Made by a program: the position numbers and the translations under genes | DNA from: Alloascoidea africana | Lineage: Eukaryota; Ascomycota; Alloascoideomycetes; Alloascoideales; Alloascoideaceae | DNA: 64,000 nt | Reading direction: 5' to 3' | Assembly: GCA_030581615.1 (NCBI GenBank) | Contig: JAKTTT010000014.1 | Coordinates: forward strand, 124,001 to 188,000 | Shown: one piece after another, positions 33,273-44,899 of the stretch | Layout of the letters: every line of letters begins with the position of its first letter | Position numbering within the stretch: position 1 is the stretch's first letter | Notes under the pieces: generated by a model | Told to the model about the DNA's origin: nothing | The model's database searches: none | The model's input: the letters and a program-made list of their open reading frames with translations, nothing else

Positions 33273-33956
33273 GCCATTTATTCAAAGTAGATTAATCTTG
33301 CAGTGTCTAAGAACTGTTTCACTTTGTTTAGTAGGCATAGTTTTTAGAGATTTCAAACTTGGATACATGGCATAATTTATCAGCATTTCTCGCTTTTGAT
33401 TTCAATAAGAAAATAGTAAGCTCTTCCACAAGAGCTTATAATTGCGGGCTCTTCCAATCCCGCAATACATGCCAATCCCCATTGAAAAGCCCTGTATTGG
33501 CTGCCCCATCAGCTACGAAACAAGAGCTCGCTAGACACGTAAAGCTACGAGACGAGGTTCAGAAGTACCAGATAAGCATTCCCGTTGACCACACCTCTTC
33601 CAGCGCTCTCCGGCACTCCAGACCTCGCGCTGGACCCCCCAGCCTGCTCTCGATGCCACCAGGTCAGCGTCCTGAGAGCGCTGGCTCGGCAGAACTGCTC
33701 TGTTCTGCCCTGTTGCGAGCTTTCTGTGCTGGTGTGGATTTATGTTGGGTGCACGAGTATGTGGGAGAGCTAAAAAACAGCACCACATCGCTTTCTCCAT
33801 CTCGACTTTTGATTTCCTCAGCCAGCTGTCCAAAGGCGTTGTTTCCACCCAGAATTCTCCCCCAACTCCCCCAACAAGCGAGCCTAGCGGCAAACTACCC
33901 GTGCTACCTCTCATTCTCTCGTAGTTCCTTCACAAACAAGCTGCGTGGCTATCCCA
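33273..33956. promoter_or_regulatory. Upstream region of the Munc13-like gene
   Basis: AT-rich sequence after RPP1 gives way to a GC-rich island (about 33590-33735), with words like CCTGAGAGCGCTGG and CGGCAGAACTGC resembling the islands upstream of KSP1 and the GIN4-like kinase. The overlapping frames here are composition artefacts. No gene is supported. Confidence 0.35.
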
Positions 33957-36900
33957 ATGGATCGGAATTCTTCGCTATACAGGGTGGACTCTCTAGGCAC
34001 GTCGTTATCACTCTCATCGCCCGCCCCTGATTTCAGCTTTTCTGAGACAGAAGAACAGACGCTTTACGAATATCTTCTTCGAATATGTGTTCTATCCTAC
34101 CGAAATGAGCCTCGCTTCAGAGTGCCTCTGAAAGACCCAGTGGTTCCTGAGAAGGGCAAGCTCAAACAAACTTCAACAGGGAGCAGTCTAAAGGCCTCAG
34201 GTCCCAAGGTCAGACCACGGTCTATGTATATGGATCTGCTAGCTGGTTCTAGCAAGTTTGGAGGCGACAATGATGACAATAGTAAACTGCCGAAAAGCAT
34301 TTTGAAGGTGTTAATACCACGTTTCAACAACGTGCTGCTAAATAAGGATCCAATCGTCAATGACCAAGCCACGAGAAGAAGCTTTCTCCTGTTTTACAAT
34401 GAGCTGCTCAGCGCTCCAATGCAAAAGCAATTCTCGGAGTCAAGACAGCCGGAAGAGCTCGTGATGATATTTATAAGTTGCGCAAATAGAGAATTAAACA
34501 AATCCCTTGAGGAGTACGAAAACCAATCTTCAGAAGTCCATCGCCAAGCGTCTGTGTTTGTCAACTTTCTAATCGATGTTATCTCTAAGGGCTACGAAAA
34601 GAAAGAAGAGTTGATCAAGCGGTTGAGAAACTTTGGAGACAGTTTCCATCAAAGTAGTACTGAATCCCAAAATGGCCTACAAAAATCCTCAACAACCTCA
34701 TCAATTTCAAGCGCTCCATCTGACTTACACACAACCTCAACCGTTTTGAGGTATCCTATACCGTCATTCCAGATAGACGACATGAACCTTACTCAAGTGC
34801 TGGGCGAAATATTTCTAAAAAGTAATGAAGAATTACAAGGAGATGTGAACCGCGTAAAGAATTTCGCTACGGAAAAGAGGATTGAAAAAGACATTCAATT
34901 TTTACTGGAGGATCTAAGAAGCGACAAAGCAGAACTGTTATGGCTGCCTAAACATTTTAGAACGGAGGAGCAGTACCAATCTTGGAAGGTGAAAGAAGAA
35001 GAAGGACTACAGGTTTTATTCCAAAAGGTAAAAGCTCTATCCCAACTTACCTCTGAATCAGAGATGGGGGAAGAGCAATCTTTTTTTTATCTCCCAAACA
35101 AACCAAGAGAATACTATAACAGTCTTTTGGTAAAGTGTTTGAAACAGGACTCTGAAAAGGCATCGTCTCAACAGGAATCCAGTGATTTACTGATTTCAAA
35201 ATCATCCTCGGATCTGTTAAACGAATGTGCAAAGTTTTGGAGAATAGACTATGTAGCACGATCTGTTTCATTACTCGACGCTTCACTTAAAACAGTCTTG
35301 GCAACTCCAAATAAGGAACCTGTGGATTTAGATCGCATGAAAGACATTTTCAACCTCTCAAGAAGTATTGTCATGGATCAAGGCAAGCTGGAATGGGATT
35401 ACGATACTTGGACTTTGCCCAACTACGAAGTATACAACAATTTCCTTTTAGAGTGTTATATAAAAGTGATGGACGGTATAAAAGGATGCTTGTCAAGAGT
35501 GTTTGGAATAACCAAGCCAGCATTCGGCCCTTACTTGGAGGTTCTTGGCGAATACATTGAGTCCGATTTGATGTTTGATGCAATCCAAGAAAAAGCCAAT
35601 GTGAAAAAAGTATTCAAAAAGCTTCAAAAGACGTTGACAAAGGCTGCAGAAGCCAGATACATTGAACTGTTGGAGTGTATCCCACGGGACGAGACTCTTG
35701 ATCCAATCCACATCATTCAAATGGGTGAGGACATTATTGCAGAGGCCAAGAAACTTCAAAAACGATACCCACGGCCCTTACTTGGTGAAATATATGTGGC
35801 AAGATCAACTATACGACGACAAGCATCTCTTTTTGCAACTGATTCACAGGCAATGCTAAAGCATTTGACTAGCAACATGGCATCCAAGGGGACTCCACTT
35901 TCATATGAGGAAGCAATAGCAATATACAAAAATTTACATGAAATTAGAGATTTATACGAACAGGTTGTACCCAACAGTCCCTTTGGCTTCAATTTGGAAA
36001 ATTTCTTTGCACATTTTATTTATTCCTGGGCTGAGCATTCATGTGAAATGTCCAAACAAATTGTGGAAAATTCACTAGAGAGCGACGATTTCCAACCTTT
36101 GGATTCGGAGAGAAATATAATGTACAGCTCTTCTGTGCTTGATTCTATCACGGGATTCCGACAGTCTTTAAACATTGTTCGGGACTTGAATTGGAAAGAT
36201 GAATACCAAAATGCTAAATTTTACACAACCGCAGTTAGAGGAATCTCGGAAAGTCTTGTGGTTTATGCGCAGACCTTGATGAACCAAGTTAGCAGCGAAC
36301 TTGGCGGCAGCAAGAAACATTACCACGAGACAAGACAGGAAAACTGGATTTCTACTGTAAAAGCGACTGTAAACGGTAAAGAGAAAGAAATCCCAGAAGC
36401 CTATGAATTTAAAACGACAACCTGCATCAAACTGAACGACATTTCGGAAATGTTAAACCAGCTAGACAAACTGGAGGAATCAATTGATCCAACTCCTATA
36501 TCTGAACTAATTGAATCAAAGGAGAGAGGAAGAAAGCCTCGTTCCAACTTTCTTTTTAACATCCGTATAATTAAAGGACAAGATTTGAAGCCGTGTGACA
36601 TGAACGGCCTCAGTGATCCATACGTCATTTTATACGATACTGCATCAGAGACTCAAATCGGAAAAACAAGAACAATATATGCGAATCTGAATCCAGAATG
36701 GGATGAAACGTTCGAGGTGCCGTGTTCAAAACCTATAGCGCTAACTGCTACAGTATGGGATGAGGATGCAATTGGCTCCCACGACCTGTGTGGACGAACG
36801 CTTATTCGGCTTGATCCATCTGCATTTGTAGGTGACATCACCAAGGACATATGGTCGGATTTGGATACTCAGGGCAGGGTTTTGATGAGGATAAGCATGG

Positions 36901-37927
36901 AAAGCGAGAAAGACGACATTCAATTTTACTTTGGTAGATGCTTTAGGTCATTATTGCGCACGGAAGATAGGATGATCATGGCGATGGTCAACAAGGTAAG
37001 AGAACATTATTATTTTCTTATATGGCCTTTATTAACTTTTAATAGTTCACGCTATTTATAAAATATGCGCTTTCTCTAGACGTTGTGAAAATGGTGTCAA
37101 ATGGAAACAAAACAGGCATTGAAAAAGTATCCAGCTGGCTGAGTAACACTGGAATTGGTGGGGCTTATACAGCTTCTGTGAAACAGACAAGACCCTCGAA
37201 ACAGATGATGAAAGATGCGATAATTCCTCTATTCGATTATTTAAATGCAAATTTCTACACTTTGGCCAACTATCTCACGCACGACTTACTAATCAAAGTG
37301 ATGATTCGGGCATGGGACGAGGTTATGAATTGCATCGATGCAGTTATTCTCCCACCTTTGATGAAGAAGAAAGCAACGCAAAAGCCTTTGACGTCACTGG
37401 AATGCGAGACTGTTTTTGTCTGGCTGAAATCCCTTTGCGAGGATTTTTTCTACAATGGTGGGGAAGGTCCTCCCTTAGAGCAATTGATGAACAACAAGTA
37501 TCGGGAGTTATCCACAATCCCAGTTTATTACGATAAGAGCACGGAAGAGTTGAAGCAAGAGGTTAACGCGTTACAACAGCAGATCAACACAATGAACCAG
37601 ATGCTAATTGGTGGCGATTTTGCAAGAAGGCCCAGCCTAAACAGCGAAAAGAAGAAGCTTAACCAAATGATCTCGCGTCGGGATACAGTGATGGGACATC
37701 GAAATCGGAAAGCGCTTGCAAAGCAAGAAAAAGAGATTAAAAGTGCTCAAGATGTGGCCCCGATCACCGAGGAGATTTTGCTAAGGATTTTCTTGCGAAT
37801 ATTACTCGTTAGGAATGAAACTGAATATGTTTTCCAACAGCTTGACTTGAGCGAGAAGCATGCCAAGGCCGTGGCCACAGAGCTTAAGGTCAGAGCCGCA
37901 GCAGAGAAATCTTTCCGGAGATATTGA
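33957..37927 (+). CDS. Munc13-like C2-domain protein (MHD-C2-MHD)
   Basis: Two exons, 33957-36995 and 37046-37927, with a 50-bp intron (GTAAGA...AATAG), give 1306 aa from the first ATG. A long helical MUN-like region (about 100-850) is followed by a C2 domain (about 860-980; NIRIIKGQDLKPCDMNGLSDP gives calcium-loop Asp residues, NPEWDETFEV follows). A second Munc13-homology segment comes after it (LFDYLNANFYTLANYL, AWDEVMN). This matches the fungal Munc13/DUF810 family, including S. pombe Ync13 (cytokinesis, exocytosis) and Git1 (cAMP signalling). A role in vesicle priming or docking at the plasma membrane is inferred. It ends close upstream of the AST1-like gene on the same strand. Confidence 0.88.
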
Positions 37928-38333
37928 ACCAGTCTGTTTTATTGATTTATTTTTTACTCTGACTTTATTCCCCTTTCCTGCATTTTGTTATTCCAGTTCG
38001 TATGTTTGATAGGATGCGTAATCTTACTTTATTTAGCGGTTTGTTCTAATCTAATGGATTATCAGTATGACGACGGTTTCAAGGTTTTGCTCATTGTTGC
38101 ATGGATCAATCACCGTATGATGATGAACTGGATGAGATTGCTCAGCCTCTGGACCCTTTCGTTGATGACTTCTTCGTTTTTATTCTTGCAAGAATTTAAT
38201 CTCGTGAGTGCAATTGAGTTGAGTTCATTAATGTGGATGACTTGTGTGGACTTATCCGGCAGACACTGGTACAAAATTATACACCTTCAGTTTCTCTTCT
38301 TCTGGCCCATATATTATCACCTCGTATTCCTCG
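37928..38333. other. Leader region of the AST1-like gene
   Basis: About 400 bp lies between the Munc13-like stop and the AST1-like ATG. Two short overlapping ATG frames (from 38053 and from 38101, the latter 32 codons) are open and could act as upstream ORFs. Neither product is recognised. Confidence 0.35.
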
Positions 38334-39581
38334 ATGCCCACCAAAGATCCAACAACACAGGGATTTAGTCTCCATCCAGACCCCAAGGACGATCCTCCAA
38401 AGATGTTGAAGAGGGTTTTGAGACCATTGCGGCCCATAAAGCATATTCCGACCAAAGAGGTGACGTATGAAGTACCGGGTCCCGATTCACCGCTCAAGTT
38501 TACCTATGATCGTGTAGATTTGCCACCAAAGCCGGACACCCTGATCATCAAGGTGAAGACAGCTGCTCTGAACCCTATAGACTTGAAGTTGAAGAATTCG
38601 CAGATTATGTGGAACCCGGCATTCAGAACCAATAAAGGCATTGGCCGAGACTTTTGTGGAGAAATAGTTGAAATTGGAGATAACCTAAAGGGACTATACG
38701 AGCCCGGTGAGGTTGTTTGTGGGATGTATAACACAGTGAGCATATATCTCGGTAATAAGGAGGAGCTGGAAATTGTTTCTCTAACTTGGGCATTTTAGAA
38801 TTTGAGCATTGGCACTGTGGCCACGACTCTTGTGATCGACCCAACTAAAGATCGGATCGTGAAAGCGCCAACCAATTTGAGATATGAAGAAGCTGCTGCT
38901 TGGCCTCTTACTTTTGGAACGGCTTATCAGTGTTTGAACAACGTACAATGGGCACAGATCGAGGGCTCGAGTTTGTTGATCCTTGGTGGATCAACAGCGG
39001 TTGGAATCATGGCAACACAACTTGCGAAACAACACTTTGGCATTAACAACGTTGTTGTTACGTGCTCTGGAAACTCCGAAGAGCTGTGTACAGGTCTTGG
39101 AGCAGACAAGTGTATAAACTATCGTTTAGCGGAAGGGCTGAATGTGCAGCTGGAACACTACATCAGGGAATTCCCAGAGGGCAAGAAATTTGACATGATT
39201 TTTGACTGTGTGGGCGGGAACAAGATATTTAGTATCCTGGGCCAAATTCTAGAACCCAAGGCCAAGGGCTCTGCCTATGTCACTATAGTTGGGGATACAA
39301 AGGGCCATGAAGAGGCGATTGGAGGCCCCATGGGCTACTTTTACCAGCCCAGCATGGTGGGTAGAAAGCTTTTTGGTGGTTTATGGGGGGTCAGATACAT
39401 TGTTCACAATGTTTCCCAAGGAGATTGGATAGACCTTGGTGCTGAACTACTTTTGAATAACAAGATTAGAGTCGTGTTGGACTCTGAGTATGACTGGGCC
39501 GAGTTTCAGAGTGCTTGGGAGCGTCTTAGATCAGGCCGCACACACGGGAAAATCGTTTTACGAATTGAAGAGTTTAGTTAA
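38334..39581 (+). CDS. AST1: AST1/YIM1-like quinone-oxidoreductase-family protein
   Basis: Exons 38334-38735 and 38799-39581 flank a 63-bp intron (GTGAGC...TTTTAG), giving 394 aa. RPLRPIKHIPTKEV near the N-terminus and KTAALNPIDLKLKN match Ast1 and Ast2. The nucleotide-binding fold has LILGGSTAVGI. The stretches FDMIFDCVGG, YVTIVGD, RKLFGG and the C-terminal RTHGKIVLRIEEF also follow the Ast1/Yim1 pattern. In S. cerevisiae, Ast1 helps sort the proton pump Pma1 to the plasma membrane via lipid rafts. Enzymatic activity is unproven in the family. S. cerevisiae Ast1 is 429 aa, so the length is comparable. Yim1 remains a possible alternative. Confidence 0.87.
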
Positions 39582-40762
39582 TATGGGAATGAATTATATG
39601 AGTTGAATGAATCAAAGAGCTGATTCTCAAAGTTTAAGAAGTAGCCCTAGGTAGATGTCATCCTGTCACGCAGTAAATCTGAGCATGGTCAATATAAAAG
39701 AGGAGCCAAAAAGTTTTGCAACTCTTCAGCATACTTCAAAGGTGAGTAGTTACAAAACAGCATGCTTTCTCTTATATGGATCCATTACTTGCCTAAGGGA
39801 TGATAATTATTTTTTACCCAGAGCAAATTGTGAATGCCGTCTTGGCTTATTCACTTGCAATGAGCTTATGGAATTTTATAGTCATAGTTACACTGATTTT
39901 AAGCGAGTTTTGGATATCCAGTGAAGACAAAGTACTGGTTACGATGATCATTGGTCGTTATACTAATCATTATCTTTGGTATTTAGGTCATGCTTCAGGT
40001 TTTTTACAAGAAAGTCGTTTATATAGTGGGTTGTGTACATAGAGAATGTTAAATAGGAATAGCACGTTCAAAGTTTTGGTGAATCAGTCACTTATAGTAA
40101 AAATCGAGAATTAATGGTTCGTCCGTATTCAGGCATATCCAGATCATCTTGTGATTATTGATGCAAACTAAAGATTGGTGTACTGCCACTACGGGGGCTA
40201 TACACTTCATCATGATTTAAGAATAGATTTGTTCCTATGAATGTATGGATTTGGGTCTAGCAAATAATCCGAGAAAGACGAAAAATTTGACCAGAATGAT
40301 GATATCAAACTAAGAATCAAGATCCAAAATTAATCTTCCAACGCTCCGTTAAGACAGCATCTTTTAAGAATGAAAGAGTGTCCTGCAATCACAGTTGATT
40401 GCATCGCTGGTTATGTTCAAAAGAGAGTGCCTTGTAATGAATAAATAATGAATAAATAGATGTAATAAACGTGTCAAAACAAAAAGAAAAAAATAATAAT
40501 GGAAAACCTGTATTGTGTAACTTTTTCTAGTGGCCAGATTGATTGATTCGTAATGAGTACGTGGATAAACGTGTTTGGCGTGAATGACTGACTGTCTCTG
40601 AACCAAAAAAAAGAATAAAAAATTAAAAAAAAATGATGATAAAAAAAACAAAAGCAAAGTACAAAATGAAATTTCTTATTTAATCCCCATGAAAAAACAG
40701 TAAATCAATAAAGATAAATGGTAAAAGCCAATAAAAAAACAACTGAGAACAAAAAAAATAAT
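39582..40762. other. Convergent 3' spacer, AST1 and PRS1
   Basis: About 1.2 kb of AT-rich DNA lies between convergent genes. No coding sequence is supported. Long A-rich tracts at 40600-40760 border the PRS1 stop. Short frames near 39650-40040 show no family resemblance. Confidence 0.45.
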
Positions 40763-42094
40763 TCAAGAGCCATTTAATGTCAATACGCTATCGAACAAAA
40801 CAGAAATGCTCTCACCATTATGGTCTCTTCTAATGCATTCCGCAAATATAGCGGAAACGTCAATAACAGTGAGCTTTGCGTACTTTTCTCTCTGTTCGTA
40901 GCTGATAGGATAGGTGTTTGTGACAACAATCTTATCGATAAAAGGCGAGTTACTTAACTCTCCAAGACAACCATTGCTGAAAATGCCATGGGTTGCAACC
41001 ACATAGACTGATTTGGCACCGCAGTTCAAACGACAGTGCTCAGCTGCTGCAATGAAGCTACTCGGTCGGTCAATCATGTCATCGACTATTATGACCGGCT
41101 TGTCCTTCACGTTGCCCACCAAGGTGATGAGCTTTTCGCTCATCGGGTGAACAATTTCCTCCTCCTCGTCGGAGTCGATAGCGTCAACAGTACCTCCTAG
41201 AGCATATCCGGAGCTTAGCGTAAAGACATTGTCTTCGCCTGACTTTTCAGAATCAACGACAGCGCAGGTGGCATCCTCCAATTCGCTGTTGGCGGGACTC
41301 GGATAGCTATCTTCAACAACGTGGCCCCGGACAATACGCCCGGTTCGTATGTCACTGACAAAATGCTCATCCTCCTCCTCGAGATAGTCTGAAATGAAAC
41401 TTGCCCTTCGAGCAGCCTCTGCAGCTTTTTTCTTTGCGGCAGCTTTGCCCAGGTCGACGGTCGAGGCCATCAGGTCTCTTTGTTCGTAAGCATCTTTTTT
41501 TCTTCTGCGGTCCGTATGGATCATCGCAAAGTCGATCTTCAGGGCATCGGAAAGTGCGGTGACTCTTTTTGTCCCGCCCGGGTTTTTCGAAACCACCACG
41601 GCGTTTTTGTAGTCCGGGACGTTAAGAAGAATCCATCGGGCCAGCGTAGGTCCTCCATACAGATTGTCGACCGGCTTGGTAAAAAAGCCTTGCATTTGCG
41701 AGGCATGTAAGTCCATAGAAACAATGTGATCGGCACCGGCCATGATGAGAAGATTCGCAAACATTCTTGCGGTAATAGCCGTTCGGTGCTTCTTCATCTT
41801 GCTTTGTTTCGAATAGGGGAACTGGGGGATAACAGCGGTGATTTTGGAAGCAGAGCCTCCCTTCAGAGCCGAGATGAGAATAAGAAGCTCCATGATGTGG
41901 TCGTTCACATTGTTGGACCCGGACTGGACGACGTAGACATCCTCGTCTCTCACAGATGTGCCAATTTGGACCGACGTTTCGCCATTAGAAAACTTTTTCA
42001 GGGTACACGGAGCAGGCGAGACTCCGAGACGATCGCAGATCATCTGGCCGAGCTCAGGATGAGACGAACCGACGAAAACCTTACAACGTCGCAT
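40763..42094 (-). CDS. PRS1: Ribose-phosphate pyrophosphokinase subunit, Prs1 type
   Basis: The 443-aa product starts at MRRCKVFVGSSHPELG. The frame is open further upstream, but that sequence is low-complexity and this start matches S. cerevisiae Prs1. It makes PRPP for purine, pyrimidine, histidine, tryptophan and NAD synthesis. Visible blocks are KKFSNGETSVQ, PQFPYSKQSKM, VSMDLHASQMQGFF and the PRPP-loop region VDDMIDRPSS. The canonical DDMVDTGGT is altered in Prs1-type subunits, which need a partner. A non-homologous insertion (about 198-320), acidic and charged, interrupts the fold as in yeast Prs1, where it links to cell-wall integrity signalling. The gene is divergent from BER1 with 219 bp between starts. 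Confidence 0.95.
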   Translation of the reverse strand: MRRCKVFVGSSHPELGQMICDRLGVSPAPCTLKKFSNGETSVQIGTSVRDEDVYVVQSGSNNVNDHIMELLILISALKGGSASKITAVIPQFPYSKQSKMKKHRTAITARMFANLLIMAGADHIVSMDLHASQMQGFFTKPVDNLYGGPTLARWILLNVPDYKNAVVVSKNPGGTKRVTALSDALKIDFAMIHTDRRRKKDAYEQRDLMASTVDLGKAAAKKKAAEAARRASFISDYLEEEDEHFVSDIRTGRIVRGHVVEDSYPSPANSELEDATCAVVDSEKSGEDNVFTLSSGYALGGTVDAIDSDEEEEIVHPMSEKLITLVGNVKDKPVIIVDDMIDRPSSFIAAAEHCRLNCGAKSVYVVATHGIFSNGCLGELSNSPFIDKIVVTNTYPISYEQREKYAKLTVIDVSAIFAECIRRDHNGESISVLFDSVLTLNGS

Positions 42095-42313
42095 GGCACG
42101 TTTGTGGAAGATCAAAGAGTGGAACAGAGGTGATGGTGAAGAAAGAGAGAGAGAAAGAAAGAAAAGCGCACAATCACGAAAAAAAAAAAAAATGCCCCGC
42201 GGTGGTGGGGTAATGCGGCGCACGCTGATTGGCTGGCCGCGCCGGTTAGCGCACTTTTGTCGCATTTTTCGCTTTTTGTGCGAAAACTTTTGTCCGCCGA
42301 CTTTTCAGCAGCG

Positions 42314-43150
42314 ATGGACCGTGTCGAGAGCAGCGTGGAGCTCGTGAGGTCCTCGGGCCTGTTTGCGAGGCTGGTAGAGGTGCTTCAGAGCTCTGATGAG
42401 AGCTCTGAGAGACGGGAGATACGCAGAATCCGGTGTCTGGCACTGGGGTTGCCTTTTTCGAGCAGACCAGCTCTTCACCAGCTGGGCCTTCTTCTGGCCC
42501 TGATGCGATGGTTCCAGCTCCCGAAAGAGCAGGTTTCTATCTGGGACCCTTTGTTGAAGGTCCCAGAGACAGAGGAAGACAAGCAGCTGCTGGCCAGGTT
42601 CGACGTTTCACTGGAGACGGTGTGCACTAACTGTTCGCGGTTGCAAGAGCTGGGGCTAACGATTCTGGAGGACGATCCACTAGTGGACGGGCAAACCCTG
42701 TTTTTTTGTCCACATGCTCCGATAGAACTGTCAGAATACGTCCTGGCCCGTCATAGACCGTTGGTGCTATTAGGAAATGATCTGGCAACTCACACTCTAC
42801 GCTACAGAGAAGAGGAGCTGCGAACAAAGTATCCTTTCATCCATGGAGCGGTTGCTGTGTACAACTCCACCAGACCTTTACAGAAAGAAACAGCAGATTT
42901 GGGCTATTTAAAATACCAGGTCGTAACACGGAAGAAGAGGAGAAACAGAAAAAGGAAAGATTTGGCAAATTTGAGCCCTACGGCTGGTACAGATAGTGTT
43001 AACAGCGACTTTATCGCAACTACTTCGACCATTCAGGCCTCTTCTACTGTGAAATATCAATCGTGCAAAATCGAAAGCTTGCCAGCTCATGATGCCTCTG
43101 ACAATGCCTTCTCGGACCTCTCGGTCCATCTATTTGTCTATGATGGTTGA
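42314..43150 (+). CDS. BER1: SRR1-domain protein (Ber1-like)
   Basis: The 278-aa product starts at ATG 42314; codons upstream in frame lack support. The core (RRIRCLALGLPFSS, then HQLGLLLAL, LTILEDDPLVDGQTLFFCPH, ELSEYVLARHRP, LVLLGNDLATH) fits the SRR1 domain known from Arabidopsis SRR1 and yeast Ber1, which is linked genetically to microtubule stability and the N-terminal acetyltransferase NatB. The biochemical function is unknown. A basic KKRRNRKRK patch (about 213-221) follows the domain. The start region is GC-rich and shared with PRS1. It converges on LSM3. Confidence 0.85.
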   Translation: MDRVESSVELVRSSGLFARLVEVLQSSDESSERREIRRIRCLALGLPFSSRPALHQLGLLLALMRWFQLPKEQVSIWDPLLKVPETEEDKQLLARFDVSLETVCTNCSRLQELGLTILEDDPLVDGQTLFFCPHAPIELSEYVLARHRPLVLLGNDLATHTLRYREEELRTKYPFIHGAVAVYNSTRPLQKETADLGYLKYQVVTRKKRRNRKRKDLANLSPTAGTDSVNSDFIATTSTIQASSTVKYQSCKIESLPAHDASDNAFSDLSVHLFVYDG

Positions 43151-43269
43151 TAACGGAAGGGTGACAAAAGAAAAGAAGTGGTAAGATTAAAGCTCTTTAG
43201 TGTACATTAATGAAAGCCATGATATATAAGCATTAAAATAAACAACCAATCAATGCCTCAGTTTCAGTT

Positions 43270-43673
43270 TCAGTCTTTTGAAGGCGGACTGATAAGAATT
43301 ACCGAGTCGCCGCGTGCAAACAGCATTTCTGATTCTTTCTTTGTGGTCTAGAGCATCGTGGGTTAGCGTACAAACATGGAGATAGCAAACACGTTGCCAG
43401 TCCTTCATACCTTGACATTGCCATCTTCGTCCACGGTGTATATGGTCTCTATCACCTCGCTCAGCACCAAATTGCAATGCGAATCATAAGCCTAGATATC
43501 AGCGATTAGTATTGAACAGGCTGTATTTGGGAGAAAACGGCTGGGTTACACACATGTAGTCGTCCTTCCAGCTCCCGTCCTCCACGAAGCTTCACGTATA
43601 CCCGCTCATCCAGTGATAGCTTGATCAAATCCAGAGGCTCTGATGCCGCCTGTTCATTCAGCACTTGTGCCAT
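43270..43673 (-). CDS. LSM3: U6 snRNA-associated Sm-like protein LSm3
   Basis: Three exons, 43673-43554, 43491-43411 and 43347-43270, are separated by 62- and 63-bp introns (donors GTGTGT and GTATGA), giving 92 aa. The Sm1 motif reads [18 protein letters not shown] and [13 protein letters not shown]. The Sm2 motif reads [13 protein letters not shown]. LSm3 is part of both the LSm1-7 ring (mRNA decapping, cytoplasm) and the LSm2-8 ring (U6 snRNA, nucleus). Phases join cleanly and the length matches the family. It is divergent from MRPL4 with 160 bp between starts, so the two share a promoter region. Confidence 0.95.
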
Positions 43674-43833
43674 TTCTTTGTTCTCGCGAAACTGATTTGT
43701 TGGTGTTTGGTGAAAAAGCGTACGCTTTCAAGCCAATCTTCACAACACCCATCCTCCCACCCTGGGCTATTTTTTTCACCGTCCTCATTAGTTGAGAGTC
43801 AAGTTCATACCAGTAAAACAGACAAAAGTCGAC

Positions 43834-44823
43834 ATGTCGCTGACAAGGAGAGGTGTTTTTAGCAATCCGGTATCACGAGCTGCTGCTTCTGCTTCTCCTC
43901 TGCTTCTCAAGACCGGATCTGTTGCTTGCCTTCACTCAAGTGCTGTTTCTTCCGCCCGTCTTCGACCAAAGCTCAAGCTAAGACCACCAATTGAACCCAC
44001 TATTGCAAATCTGAAAGTATCGGACGACCATCCTCTATGGCAATTTTTCTCCGAAAAGAAGTTCTTGAGAACTGCTGCGGATTTTGATACTAATGGTAAG
44101 TGAAACAAAGAACCCTCGGAATGATTTTTAAGAGCACACCAGCTAACCCAGCATATATGTATAGATCGAGCATGGTCGATTCAAGAACTAAGACGAAAAT
44201 CTTTTGAAGACTTGCACGCACTATGGTACAAATGCGTAAAGGAGAGAAACCGAATCAGCCGTGAAAAACAAACATTTTTAACGCTTATGAATGGAAACGA
44301 GGAAGGTGGCTTACTGGATGTGCTTAAGGAAGTGGATCAGAAACTCAAAACCACAATGTGGAGAATACGCCACACCTTGAGTGAGAGATATCACAGCTGG
44401 AAAAATGCACAGGAAGCGTTTGAGGAGTCAAAGCAGAAACTTTTAAATGAGTTTGAAGAGAGATATTTGGAGGCTGATGTAAACGACGAAGATATTGCCC
44501 AGCAGCTGGAAAGAGTCCAATATGCTTACTTTGGAATAGATGTTGAGGTTGCTGCAAATATTGTTGACGAGGTCTTCGTCGATGGTGTTAGATATGTCGC
44601 ACAGTTGAAATTCAAAAAGTTCCAAAGCGCTACTGGGGTTGAACTAGATTCGCTTAGAGATATCGGAGAGTGCTTTCTAGTGTTCACAGCGGAGCATTCG
44701 ATTGAAGGAATGACCGCAGCATTAAACTCTGTGCTCGATTACAGGAAAGAGGGGAACTTTATTAATCCAAAGAACGAAGTTGAAGCAAGCAAGGAGTTTA
44801 TTAGCCTACATCTGGAAAGTTGA
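43834..44823 (+). CDS. MRPL4: Mitochondrial ribosomal protein uL29m
   Basis: Exons 43834-44095 and 44165-44823 flank a 69-bp intron (GTAAGT...TATAG), giving 306 aa. The N-terminus is basic and Ser/Ala-rich ([17 protein letters not shown]) as a mitochondrial targeting sequence should be. The diagnostic block after the splice, [20 protein letters not shown], followed by [10 protein letters not shown], is the MRP-L47/uL29 signature. The protein sits in the large subunit near the exit tunnel. The length is close to S. cerevisiae Mrpl4 (319 aa). The start is the ATG nearest the targeting signal. It converges on SEC39 with 76 bp between stops. Confidence 0.95.
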
Positions 44824-44899
44824 AAGTCAGATCAGTGTGTTTTTGTAAATAGAAAGCAAAGAGATAGTATAAACAAGGCCCTTATGTCTATATATTGAT

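Noticed and set aside
37985-38368. 127-codon hydrophobic frame upstream of the AST1-like gene
   Set aside because: It overlaps the AST1-like start in another frame, is not recognisable, and looks like leader sequence with short upstream frames.
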